A DNA stretch of 64,000 nt from Candidatus Fraserbacteria bacterium. Lineage in GTDB: Bacteria; Bipolaricaulota; Bipolaricaulia; RBG-16-55-9; JAJCYT01. The translations under genes and the position numbers were made by a program. A model generated the notes under the pieces. The model worked only from the letters and a program-made list of their open reading frames with translations, had not been told where the DNA came from and did not search any database. Shown here piece after piece: positions 41,940-50,253 of this stretch (within the stretch, counting starts at the first letter, position 1; every line of letters begins with the position of its first letter). The stretch lies in assembly GCA_029262795.1 (NCBI GenBank), contig JAJCYT010000036.1, positions 241,587 through 305,586 of the forward strand, in the 5' to 3' direction.

Positions 41940-43196
41940 ATGAACAACTGGAAACGCACCCTCTACATCATGTTTTTTGCACAGATGGTGACAGCCGTTG
42001 GTTTTTCCAGTATCTTTCCATTTTTGCCGCTGTATGTTGCCGATTTGGGTTCTGCCAGTGGTCTGAGCATCGAATTGCTGGCAGGGTTGGTGTTTTCCGG
42101 TCAGGCCATTTCGATGATGATTGCCTCCCCCATCTGGGGATCACTGGCCGATCGCTATGGGCGTAAGCTGATGGTGATGCGTTCGATGTTTGGCGGCACC
42201 GTGATTTTGTTCATGATGGCTTTTGTGCGCTCAGGCGAGGAACTTGTCATTCTCAGGTTCATCCAAGGTTTTATTACAGGCACGGTTTCAGCGGCAAACG
42301 CTTTGTTGGCAGCAGAAGCCCCCAAAGGTCGAATCGGATATGTGATGGGATCGCTCCAAGTGGCATTGGGGACAGGGGTGGCCATTGGCCCAATATTGGG
42401 CGGGGCGATGGCCGATGCGTTTGGATATCAATCGGCGTTTTATATGACAGCAGGGTTGCTGACATTGGCAGGCATTTTGGTGTGGTGGGGCGTGGAGGAA
42501 AATTTCGAGCCGCCCGAACCCAAGGAAAAACGTCGCAGTGGGTTGAGCAAGTGGAAAGGCATTTTGTCAACCCCTGGTGTGATGATGACCTACAGTCTGC
42601 GCTTTGTGGTGCTGTTGGGGCGCATGATGGTTGTGCCGATTGCGCCATTGTTCATTAACATTTTGCTGGTTGCTTCCAATGGTTTGGAAAAATTTTCTGG
42701 ACTGATCACTGGCATCGTCATTGGTGCGGCAGCGGCATCGACCACAGTGAGTTCGCTCTATCTGGGCAAATTGGGAGATCGCATTGGGCATCGAAAAGTG
42801 GCGGTGGTCAGCTTGCTGGTTGCGGGGATCTTTTATTTGCCTCAAGGATTGGTGACGGAGTGGTGGCACTTATTGATTCTTCAATCGTTGATGGGCATAT
42901 CGATGGGCGGTGTGATTCCAGCCATCAGCGCGTTGTTGGCCGATTACACCGACAAAGGTGAAGCGGGTGCCGTTTATGGATTGGAAAACTCCATTAATGC
43001 AGCAGCCCGTGCAGTGGCCCCGTTGTTCGGCGCAGGGGTTGCCGTCTGGTTTGGACTGCGAAGCACATTTGTTGCCACAGGTATAATGTTGTTGGGCGCA
43101 GCTGTATTGGGGTTTTTCTTTTTGCCCAAACCGTCAGTTCGCACCCAACAGGACGAACGCGAATGGCCAAAACAATCGAATATGGACTATAAATAA
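41940..43196 (+). CDS. MFS transporter (drug/metabolite efflux type)
   Basis: A 418-residue 12-helix transporter. Loop 2-3 reads PIWGSLADRYGRKLMVM (MFS motif A); helix 5 has PILGGAMADAFGYQSAF (antiporter motif C, gxxxGPxxGG-like), indicating an exporter. A second motif A-like loop, LGKLGDRIGHRKV, begins the C-half. The substrate is unknown; it resembles the TetA/MdtG group in layout. ATG 41940 has AGAAGG upstream, and a long upstream in-frame reading runs through non-coding sequence. The methyltransferase gene starts 3 bp later. Confidence 0.9.
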   Translation: MNNWKRTLYIMFFAQMVTAVGFSSIFPFLPLYVADLGSASGLSIELLAGLVFSGQAISMMIASPIWGSLADRYGRKLMVMRSMFGGTVILFMMAFVRSGEELVILRFIQGFITGTVSAANALLAAEAPKGRIGYVMGSLQVALGTGVAIGPILGGAMADAFGYQSAFYMTAGLLTLAGILVWWGVEENFEPPEPKEKRRSGLSKWKGILSTPGVMMTYSLRFVVLLGRMMVVPIAPLFINILLVASNGLEKFSGLITGIVIGAAAASTTVSSLYLGKLGDRIGHRKVAVVSLLVAGIFYLPQGLVTEWWHLLILQSLMGISMGGVIPAISALLADYTDKGEAGAVYGLENSINAAARAVAPLFGAGVAVWFGLRSTFVATGIMLLGAAVLGFFFLPKPSVRTQQDEREWPKQSNMDYK

Positions 43197-43198
43197 TC

Positions 43199-43906
43199 AT
43201 GTATGAATTTTCTGCAGAAATTTACGATCTCATTTATAAAGACAAAGATTATTCTGGTGAGTCGTTGCATATTCACGAACTCATCCAAGTCCATAAAAAA
43301 AGTTCGGGCAACACGTTGCTGGATGTGGCTTGTGGCACGGGTGGGCATATTGCCTACCTCAAAGAGGACTATCAGGTGGAAGGGTTGGACCTGGATGCCA
43401 GTTTGCTTCATCTGGCACAACGAAAACATCCTGAAGCTGCGTTTCATCAGGGCAATATGACTGACTTTGATTTAGGCAATTCATTCGATGCCGTGACCTG
43501 TTTGTTCAGCGCAATTGGCTATGTGAAGACAGAGGATAAACTTCGTGATGCGATTGGCTGCATGGTCCGGCACCTTAATCCTGGCGGCGTGTTGATTGTG
43601 GAACCGTGGCTCACACCAGAGGCGTTTCAGCCTAATTTTCTTCATGCCATCAACATTGATGAACCTGAATTAAAGATCACTCGTATGAATTGCAGCGAAC
43701 TTCGTGGGAACTTGTCCGTGCTGGAATTTCACTATCTGGTGGGCACGCCGATGGGGGTTGATCATACCGTTGAAGTCCATGAAATTGGCCTGTTTACTCA
43801 CGAACAATACGTGGATGCGTTTCGCGGCATTGGCGTTGAATTGTTTCATGATTCGGAGGGGTTAATCGGGCGCGGGTTGTTTATTGCGACCAAGCCATTA
43901 TTTTAG
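43199..43906 (+). CDS. Class I SAM-dependent methyltransferase
   Basis: A 235-residue methyltransferase. The N-terminal YEFSAEIYDLIYKDKDY is typical of a group acting on small or sugar substrates (dTDP-sugar N-methyltransferase-like). SAM motif I is LLDVACGTGGHIAYL, then VEGLDLDASLL, motif IV FDAVTCLFSAIGYV and NPGGVLIVEPW. It starts 3 bp after the MFS stop, likely cotranscribed. It might modify a compound the pump exports, but this is speculation. It overlaps the next convergent gene by 9 bp. Confidence 0.87.
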   Translation: MYEFSAEIYDLIYKDKDYSGESLHIHELIQVHKKSSGNTLLDVACGTGGHIAYLKEDYQVEGLDLDASLLHLAQRKHPEAAFHQGNMTDFDLGNSFDAVTCLFSAIGYVKTEDKLRDAIGCMVRHLNPGGVLIVEPWLTPEAFQPNFLHAINIDEPELKITRMNCSELRGNLSVLEFHYLVGTPMGVDHTVEVHEIGLFTHEQYVDAFRGIGVELFHDSEGLIGRGLFIATKPLF

Positions 43907-44416
43907 CTTCAATGACATGAAATCTTCATCGTAGTAAACGCCATCCACTTTGAGGGAACGCACTTCGACAGCGTATTTTTTAAACCCCAGGCTTTCATAC
44001 ATCTTTCTGGCGCCTTCATTTACAGAAGCCACTTGCAATAAAAGTTCTTCGAGACCAGGTCGGTCTTTCACTTCTTCGATGGCAGCTTCGAGCAGGCGCC
44101 GTCCGATGCCTTTGCCCTGGTGTTCGCCTGCCACATACATGCCCCAGATAAATCCCTTGTGCTGCTGTTTGAAATGATCCTGACGATGAAAGCCCACCAT
44201 ACCCATGAGTTGATCATTTTTATCAAACGCACCAAACATGAAGTTGCCAATGGCTTCTTCGGACTTCATGCGCTCAACAAATGCTTCTTCGGGGCGTTGT
44301 TTTTCTTCTTCAACGCTGCTGCCAAAGGCTTCGGGATGTTCTGCAAGCCCACGAAGACGAAGTGGCCGAATCTGTGAAACATCGTCTGGTACTAATTTTC
44401 GTATGTGCATGATCAT
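43898..44416 (-). CDS. GNAT family N-acetyltransferase
   Basis: A 172-residue GNAT enzyme. The acetyl-CoA site is IWGMYVAGEHQGKGIGRRLLEAAI (Q/RxxGxG as QGKGIGRR), followed by LQVASVNEGARKMYESLGFKKY, the conserved N..A..lYe..GF signature. It starts at ATG 44416; a second in-frame ATG lies two codons on. The acceptor is unknown. Confidence 0.9.
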   Translation of the reverse strand: MIMHIRKLVPDDVSQIRPLRLRGLAEHPEAFGSSVEEEKQRPEEAFVERMKSEEAIGNFMFGAFDKNDQLMGMVGFHRQDHFKQQHKGFIWGMYVAGEHQGKGIGRRLLEAAIEEVKDRPGLEELLLQVASVNEGARKMYESLGFKKYAVEVRSLKVDGVYYDEDFMSLKLK

Positions 44417-44480
44417 GGTTCACTTTCAAAATTAATGGCAATAATTCACAGTTCTACAAAAAGTTTTTAAAAAATGCCAC

Positions 44481-44536
44481 TTGATAATCCAGGCAGAATA
44501 TTTATACTATTTATCTAATTGAGACAATATCTCAAT
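44481..44536 (+). promoter_or_regulatory. Promoter and operator of the Zn/Mn ABC operon
   Basis: TTGATA (44481) and TATACT (44503) have a 16-bp spacer. Ten bases downstream, over the expected start of transcription, is ATTGAGA-N5-TCTCAAT (44518-44536), a perfect 7-bp inverted repeat. Its position suits a metal-dependent repressor. Confidence 0.65.
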
Positions 44537-44556
44537 GAAGAAAATTGAGGTCCGTG

Positions 44557-45489
44557 ATGTTTAAAAAAATAATTCCTATCGCGATTCTGCTGTTGGTTGC
44601 GATTGGCGTATTTTTGATGAATCAACTCAACCAACCACCACAAGTCAATCAAGGGGATGGAAAACTTCGAGTGGTGGCAACCACCACCATCATTGGTGAT
44701 GTGGTACGTCAGATTGCAGGCGATATTATTGACCTCACCGTGCTGATTCCAGTGGGTGCTGATGTGCATGGCTTTGAGCCTGTGCCTCAGGAGTTGGCTT
44801 TGCTTAGCGAAGCTGACGTGGTATTTGTCAACGGTTTCCAATTTGAAGAGGATTTTTTTGAAGCGATTGAAAGCATCGAAAGCGACCTCAATCTGGTGTC
44901 TGTTTCCGAAGGCATTGTGCCGCGTCAGTTTGAGACCGACGATGAAGATCATCACAATGTCGATCCACATGTGTGGATGAATCCGCAAATGATTGTGCAA
45001 TGGATCATCAATATCAAAGGTGCGCTGTCGAATCTTGATTCCAGCAACGCCACCCGCTATGAAGAAAATGCAACTCACTATGAAAAATCACTGATCGAAC
45101 TGGATGAGTGGATTGAAGTTCAAGTTGCAAACATTCCACAGGAAGATCGCGAATTGGTGATGGACCACGACGCCTGGGGGTATTTGGCGGATCGTTATGG
45201 GCTCACCATCGTTGGCGCTGTCTTGCCGTCATTCAGCAATGTGGGCGAACCATCCGCACAAGAGGTGGCGGCAATTATTGATGCAGTTCGCGCGTTTGAT
45301 GTCAAAGCCATTTTCATTGGCATCACGGCGAATTTGGCCAACACTCAATTGGCTCAACAGGTCGCTGATGAGACAGGAATTCAATTGGTCGATGTGATGA
45401 CCGGATCATTGGGTGAATCAGACAATACGGACACCTACATTGAGTACATGAGATTCAATGTGAACCGGCTGATTGAGGCATTGAAGTAG
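44557..45489 (+). CDS. Metal ABC transporter substrate-binding protein (ZnuA/TroA type)
   Basis: A 310-residue cluster A-I binding protein with an N-terminal membrane anchor or signal (IIPIAILLLVAIGVFLM). Predicted ligands are His71 in GADVHGFEP, His138 in DPHVWMNP, His206 in DHDAWGYLADRYG and a C-terminal Asp. His at the third position resembles TroA/ZnuA (Zn/Mn) more than the Glu of PsaA/MntC. A short DDEDHHN stretch precedes the second site, like a small version of the ZnuA His/acid loop. ATG 44557 has TTGAGG upstream. First gene of a three-gene operon. Confidence 0.92.
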   Translation: MFKKIIPIAILLLVAIGVFLMNQLNQPPQVNQGDGKLRVVATTTIIGDVVRQIAGDIIDLTVLIPVGADVHGFEPVPQELALLSEADVVFVNGFQFEEDFFEAIESIESDLNLVSVSEGIVPRQFETDDEDHHNVDPHVWMNPQMIVQWIINIKGALSNLDSSNATRYEENATHYEKSLIELDEWIEVQVANIPQEDRELVMDHDAWGYLADRYGLTIVGAVLPSFSNVGEPSAQEVAAIIDAVRAFDVKAIFIGITANLANTQLAQQVADETGIQLVDVMTGSLGESDNTDTYIEYMRFNVNRLIEALK

Positions 45490-45498
45490 AATGATGAT

Positions 45499-46284
45499 AT
45501 GAGTGTGACTTCCTGGTTTAAGAAAAGCTTGGCCGCACATGATATGGATGCGCCTATTCTTCAGGTCAACGGTGTGTCGTTGCATTACGAAACGTATCCC
45601 GCATTAGAGCAAATCTCTTTCGATTTGGAAGCGGGTGAGCGCATTGCTGTGGTGGGGCCAAACGGGGCAGGAAAAAGCACGTTGTTTAAAATCATTGCGG
45701 GTGTGTTGAGTCCAAGCACAGGGTCGATCAAGATTTTTGGACATCGCCCCACACGCCACATCTGTATTTCGTATGTGCCGCAGCGCAGTGAAGTGGATTG
45801 GGATTTTCCTGTAAATGTGTTTGATGCGGTGATGATGGGGCGAACGGGGCAGATTGGTTTTTTTAAACCGCCGATGAAATCCGATCAATCCATTGTGATG
45901 GAAAGCCTGGAAGCTGTCGGGATGCAAGACTTGGCCAAGCGCCAGGTGGGAGAGCTTTCCGGCGGTCAGCAGCAACGGATGTTTATCGCTCGAACGCTGG
46001 CACAGCAAGCTGAACTGGTGTTGATGGATGAACCGCTTACGGGACTGGATGTCAACTCTCAGGAAGATATTTTGGATATTTTAAACATGCTTCATAACAA
46101 CAATGTCACCGTGATGGTGGCGACTCACAACCTCGACTTGGCTGCCAGTCACTTTGATCGCGTGATGCTGCTTAACAATCGATTGTTTGGTTTCGGCAAA
46201 CCGCAGGACGTGTTTAGTGATACTCAACTGTCTGCCGCTTACGGTGGACGACCACCGAGCCAAGAGGATCATCATCATGGTTGA
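45499..46284 (+). CDS. Metal ABC transporter ATP-binding protein
   Basis: A 261-residue ABC ATPase: Walker A GPNGAGKST, Q-loop YVPQRSEVDWDFPVNV (the PQR.EvDW form is diagnostic for Zn/Mn ATPases), signature LSGGQQQRMFIAR, Walker B LVLMDEPLTGLD and switch VATHNLDLA. The C-terminus ends HHHG. It starts 9 bp after the binding-protein stop and overlaps the permease start by 8 bp. It powers uptake of the metal bound by the upstream protein. Confidence 0.94.
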   Translation: MSVTSWFKKSLAAHDMDAPILQVNGVSLHYETYPALEQISFDLEAGERIAVVGPNGAGKSTLFKIIAGVLSPSTGSIKIFGHRPTRHICISYVPQRSEVDWDFPVNVFDAVMMGRTGQIGFFKPPMKSDQSIVMESLEAVGMQDLAKRQVGELSGGQQQRMFIARTLAQQAELVLMDEPLTGLDVNSQEDILDILNMLHNNNVTVMVATHNLDLAASHFDRVMLLNNRLFGFGKPQDVFSDTQLSAAYGGRPPSQEDHHHG

Positions 46285-47140
46285 ATGGTTCGATTGGCTA
46301 CTCAATCCGCTCAGTTACACGTTCATGGTTCGCGGCCTGACAGCGGCGGTGATGGTTGGCGTCGTTTGTTCAGTCATCGGCACTTATGTGGTGTTGCGCG
46401 GTATGGCATTTTTAGGGGATGCTTTGGCACACACTATCCTGCCAGGGATTGCAGTGGGGTATTTGATTAGTGGTAACTCCAAACAGCAATTGTTCTGGTG
46501 GGCGCTGGTCACGGCCATCCTGTCTGCATTCAGCATTGGGCTGATCACCAAAGGCACGAAGGTCAAAGAGGACACCGCCATTGGTATTGTGTTTGCGGGC
46601 ATGTTTGCACTCGGTATCGCCATGATTTCGACGGTTCGCAGCTATGCAGGGGATCTGGCTCACTTTTTATTTGGCAATGTGCTTGGCGTTTCTCAGGGTG
46701 ATTTGTGGACCATTGCTCTATTTGGTGGTGGTGTGCTTTTAGTCGTATTGTTGCTTTATAAGGAATTTTTGGTGTTGTCGTTTGATCCTATTTTGGCGCG
46801 GACATTGAGATTACCAGTCACCTTTTTGAATCAACTGCTCTTGGTATTGATTGCCGTGTCCATCGTGGTGTCGCTGCAAACGGTAGGGGTGGCCCTGATG
46901 GTCGCCATGCTGGTAACGCCTGCTGCGACGGCCTCTCTGCTGACCAAACGAATGGGCTTGATGATGGTTTTATCTGCGCTGGTTGGTGCGCTGTCCGGTG
47001 TGATTGGCCTGTACCTTTCGTTTCACTTTAGCGTCGCTTCAGGTGCGGCGATTGTGTTGGTCTGCACAGCGTTTTTTCTAATAACATTTCTGTTTGCTCC
47101 CCACCGAGGCAAGGTGTGGCGATGGGTGAGCGCAAGCTGA
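46277..47140 (+). CDS. Metal ABC transporter permease (ZnuB/TroC type)
   Basis: A 287-residue ABC-3 family permease with about nine hydrophobic helices. Marks are VVLRGMAFLGDALAHTILPGIA near residue 40 (the family's 'S.lGDalsHa.lPG' signature), GTKVKEDTAIGIVFAG, and VGVALMVAMLVTPAATASLL. ATG 46277 lies inside the end of the ATPase gene, the standard overlap in such operons. A dispersed palindromic repeat follows the stop. Confidence 0.93.
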   Translation: MVEWFDWLLNPLSYTFMVRGLTAAVMVGVVCSVIGTYVVLRGMAFLGDALAHTILPGIAVGYLISGNSKQQLFWWALVTAILSAFSIGLITKGTKVKEDTAIGIVFAGMFALGIAMISTVRSYAGDLAHFLFGNVLGVSQGDLWTIALFGGGVLLVVLLLYKEFLVLSFDPILARTLRLPVTFLNQLLLVLIAVSIVVSLQTVGVALMVAMLVTPAATASLLTKRMGLMMVLSALVGALSGVIGLYLSFHFSVASGAAIVLVCTAFFLITFLFAPHRGKVWRWVSAS

Positions 47141-47203
47141 ATTAGAACAATCACTCAAGCAAAATCAATAAGGATCACATTTCGTAATAAAGAACTTGCA
47201 TTC

Positions 47204-47282
47204 GCAGACAAATCGTAGCCCCTTCCGATCTTGGAAGAGACACCTTTCTTGAAAAGGGGGTTGGGGGATTAGACGCCTTAAC
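47204..47282 (+). repeat. Dispersed palindromic repeat, copy C
   Basis: GCAGACAAATCGTAGCCCCTT, an expanded loop of about 35 nt, then AAGGGGGTTGGGGGATTAGA. It has the same ends as copies A, B and D and lies between convergent genes. Confidence 0.75.
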
Positions 47283-47312
47283 CTGAATTATTTTTATGTT
47301 TTTCTTTTAAAA

Positions 47313-47951
47313 TCACTCAGCACCTAAATCAACGGCTTTGGCTTCTTTGACTTTGAATTTGATGTAGATGTTGTTTTCCCGTTCCTGTGCCATGGTGGTG
47401 GTGTCGAAGTGACCTGGATAGATGGTCCAATCACCTTCAAGATCGCGCAGCCTTCCGATGGATTTTACGAAATCATCCGGGTTGCCGCCGGACACATTGG
47501 CACCGCCTGTGCCGCCTTTGAGCAATAAATCACCAGTGAATAACCAGCGTTCGGTTTCTTCCATCAACACCAGATGGCCTGGAGAGTGGCCGGGCATAAA
47601 CAAAACTTTCAAGTTGACAGAGCCCACTGTAATGAGGTCCCCCTCTCCCACAAAATCACCGAGTTTGATGTCCAGGTTTTTCTCGGCGGACCATTTTTTC
47701 AAACACTCGCGTTCTGCATAATGGGTGATTAATATCGAACCAAACTGCTTTTGCAGATAGGGTACCCCTGAAACATGGTCCCAGTGTCCGTGGGTGGCTA
47801 TCACTTTAGGGACGTCATAACCTGCGACAGCTTCGATCAACGGTGTTTCTTCAGCACCAGGATCAATCACCAGTGCTTGATTGGTTTCCTCGCAACAGAG
47901 AATATAACAATTCGATTTTAATGGACCCAACGGCACTTGCGTGATTTTCAT
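47313..47951 (-). CDS. MBL fold metallo-hydrolase (glyoxalase II-like)
   Basis: A 212-residue metallo-beta-lactamase fold enzyme. The dinuclear metal motif THGHWDHVSG near residue 57 is followed by PGHSPGHLVL and FTGDLLLKGG; YPGHFDTTTM supplies the last His. Small single-domain members hydrolyse thioesters such as S-lactoylglutathione. The true substrate is not determined. It starts at ATG 47951 and is divergent from the aminotransferase region. Confidence 0.92.
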   Translation of the reverse strand: MKITQVPLGPLKSNCYILCCEETNQALVIDPGAEETPLIEAVAGYDVPKVIATHGHWDHVSGVPYLQKQFGSILITHYAERECLKKWSAEKNLDIKLGDFVGEGDLITVGSVNLKVLFMPGHSPGHLVLMEETERWLFTGDLLLKGGTGGANVSGGNPDDFVKSIGRLRDLEGDWTIYPGHFDTTTMAQERENNIYIKFKVKEAKAVDLGAE

Positions 47952-48609
47952 GGACGTATTGTATCGGCTTGAAGAAAGGTGTGCAGCGAGAGTTAATTGT
48001 TTAATTAAACGTTTAACTCGAAGGTTGTTGACGTTGCATCGCTGTGCTTAAATGCCATTGACAGGGTTTATTTTTACTGCTATGGTGAACATGATTCTGG
48101 AGGGCTATATGATAGAAAAATCTATCAAAGAATTTAGAAACAGCCAGGACGGTTTGTCCGGCATTCGGTTTTTTGCCCTCCATTTTTAGCGCCCTCAAAG
48201 TTGTATTCATGAACGCTTACCAATTTTTCCATTCGGTTGTTCCAGCAATTTTTGTTGGGCAATGGGGGGTGGGAATGTCCCTAACTCTTTTCAGAGTCAG
48301 TTGAGTGGTTGACTGACTTGTTGTGCTGCAAACCACGAATCGGTTGGTCTAAGGAGTGATCTTTGTGTCTGCCGAGCCTTCGCATGAGGCCAAAAGCAAA
48401 CAGCCGGATTGTCGTTTTATCCAACAACTCAAATCCAAGCCGGTGGCAACACATCAGATGTTGCACGTCTGTCCCAGATTTTGTTTAAAAACCAAAACGG
48501 GTTTTGGTGGCCCGATGACCTAGCGCTCTTTGCAAGTTTTCGCTGTGCTGTTGAAGCACTTATTGTCTTGACCAAATCATTAAATTTAATTTGTAAAGGG
48601 TTGAAATTT
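47952..48609 (+). other. 658-bp intergenic region with a structured leader
   Basis: No convincing long gene. A 26-codon reading at 48109-48189 has a GGAGGG site but no recognisable product. From 48290 to 48560 several short perfect stems occur in a row: GTCAGT/ACTGAC (48296), GCAACA/TGTTGC (48446), CCAAAA/TTTTGG (48492) and GTGC/GCAC (48545). These suggest a structured 5' leader of about 300 nt for the aminotransferase gene. I do not recognise a known riboswitch or T-box in it. Confidence 0.4.
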
Positions 48610-49983
48610 ATGTTACTGCAACGTTTGGAAGCCGCTTATGTCGCACGGACACCGAAGTCGAAACAGGCCCACGATCGCGCACAGCGTGTCACCCCAAGTG
48701 GCGTGCACAGCAACTTTCGAAACTTTGACCCGCATCCCACGTTTATCGATCGCGCTGAAGGCAGTCGAATTTGGGATGTGGATGGCAATGAATACATTGA
48801 CTTTACGATGGGATTTGGCTGCTTAATGGCGGGCCATGCCCATCCCGAAGTGGTTAAAACAATTCAGGACGCAGCGACCAGAGGCACCATTTATGCCATC
48901 CCGCACGAACGTTCGGCATTGCTGGCTGAAGAAATTCTGAAACGTTATCCATTTATGGATCAGGTTCGCTTTACCAACTCCGGCTCTGAAACCACGATGC
49001 ACGCCATTCGTCTGGCGCGCGGTTACACCGGGCGTGAAACATTTATCAAAGTGGATGGCGGCTATCACGGCGCCCACGACCCTGTGATGGTGTGGGCCAC
49101 CGAAGATGGTGAGCGTGACATGTTGTCCCAGGGTGTTTCTGAAAAAGCTTTGGCGGCGTTGGTGACGGTGCCTTTCAACGATCTGGAGGCCATGGAGGCT
49201 GCCTTTAAAGCCAATCCTGATGCCATTTCTGCTGTGATTGTGGAGCCTGTGTTGCTGAACGTGGGGGTGATTCCGCCTGAAGAAGGTTATCTTCATCAGC
49301 TATTGGATCTGTGCCACCGCCACGGCGCGTTGCTCATCTTTGACGAAGTCAAGACGGGGGCCAAGCTGGCTTATGGCGGGGCCTGTGAATTTTATGATGT
49401 TCAGCCTGATATTGTTTGTTTGGCCAAGGCCATTGGTTCGGGGGTGCCTCTTGGCGCGTTTGTGTCCAGCAAGGAAATTATGGGCAAGATCGAGCGCGAT
49501 GAAGTGTTTCACACAGGCACCTATAACTCCAATCCCATCTGCATGGAGGTGGGGTTGACCACGTTGAAAAATGTGCTGACCAAAGACGTTTACGAAAAAC
49601 CTTTTGACCTCAACAGTCAACTGGTGGACGGCTACAATGCGCTGATCAAACAGCATGATCTGCCAGCGATGACGGTGGGCATTGGGCCAAACGGCAACGT
49701 TTATTTTCTCAAAGACACACAAGACGTGCCTCTGGAGGACCGTGCCAAACACTTTGCCAGCAACCACGGCATTTTTGACCTCATCGATCACGATGTGGCC
49801 AAAGCTTATTTGCTGGCCATGCTGGAGCATGGCATCATCCCGGTGCCGTTTAGTGTCACTTGTTCGGAGCAATGGACCATTTCCATTCAGCACACCCAGG
49901 CAGACATTGACCGCCACCTGGAAGCCTTTGCCGATGTGGCTGTACAGCTTAAGGAAATGGTGGCTGAAAAAGTCAACGTTTAA
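48610..49983 (+). CDS. Class III (fold type I) aminotransferase, GSA-aminomutase-like
   Basis: A 457-residue PLP enzyme. It shows SNFRNFDPHPTFIDRAEGS, VDGNEYIDFTMGFGCLMAGHAHPEV, FTNSGSETTMHAIRLARGYTGR, the PLP-phosphate region, IFDEVKTGAKLAYGGACE and the Schiff-base Lys in CLAKAIGSGVPLGAF (near residue 273). Layout and motifs resemble glutamate-1-semialdehyde aminomutase, but location beside polyamine transport genes makes an omega-amino acid or polyamine transaminase more likely. A terminator follows. ATG 48610 is chosen; the long in-frame extension upstream is leader sequence. Confidence 0.88.
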   Translation: MLLQRLEAAYVARTPKSKQAHDRAQRVTPSGVHSNFRNFDPHPTFIDRAEGSRIWDVDGNEYIDFTMGFGCLMAGHAHPEVVKTIQDAATRGTIYAIPHERSALLAEEILKRYPFMDQVRFTNSGSETTMHAIRLARGYTGRETFIKVDGGYHGAHDPVMVWATEDGERDMLSQGVSEKALAALVTVPFNDLEAMEAAFKANPDAISAVIVEPVLLNVGVIPPEEGYLHQLLDLCHRHGALLIFDEVKTGAKLAYGGACEFYDVQPDIVCLAKAIGSGVPLGAFVSSKEIMGKIERDEVFHTGTYNSNPICMEVGLTTLKNVLTKDVYEKPFDLNSQLVDGYNALIKQHDLPAMTVGIGPNGNVYFLKDTQDVPLEDRAKHFASNHGIFDLIDHDVAKAYLLAMLEHGIIPVPFSVTCSEQWTISIQHTQADIDRHLEAFADVAVQLKEMVAEKVNV

Positions 49984-50009
49984 ATTTTTTATATTGAAAC
50001 AAATCGAGG

Positions 50010-50044
50010 AAAGGGCAAGCCTGTTTCAGGTTTGCCCTTTTTTT
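50010..50044 (+). terminator. Intrinsic terminator after the aminotransferase
   Basis: AAAGGGCAAGCCTG and CAGGTTTGCCCTTT pair (one G-U) around a 3-nt loop, followed by a run of T. Confidence 0.9.
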
Positions 50045-50087
50045 ATACATCGCAAAGAAAAATGAAACGCATTTCAGAATCATCTGT

Positions 50088-50141
50088 GCAGCCTTATCGT
50101 GCCCCCACGAGATCAAGGAGGTTGGGGGGTTGAAGCCTTGT
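50088..50141 (+). repeat. Dispersed palindromic repeat, copy D
   Basis: GCAGCCTTATCGTGCCCCC, a short loop, then AAGGAGGTTGGGGGGTTGAAGCCTTG. It is the most diverged full copy and lies in the 270-bp gap before the binding-protein gene. Confidence 0.65.
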
Positions 50142-50253
50142 TATCCTTGAAAAATTGCTTTAAATTGTTGTACTTTTAAAACACAAAGATGTGGTGTGAC
50201 TTTAAATTGCCCGTCTTTACAAAAACACTGGGGATATCCCAAAGGAGGGTCAA

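Noticed and set aside
48109..48189. 26-codon ORF with a GGAGGG site
   Set aside because: No recognisable product or conservation evidence; mentioned only within the intergenic entry.
49300..49917. 205-codon open frame antisense to the class III aminotransferase
   Set aside because: Opposite a strongly supported enzyme; no start signal and no domain features.
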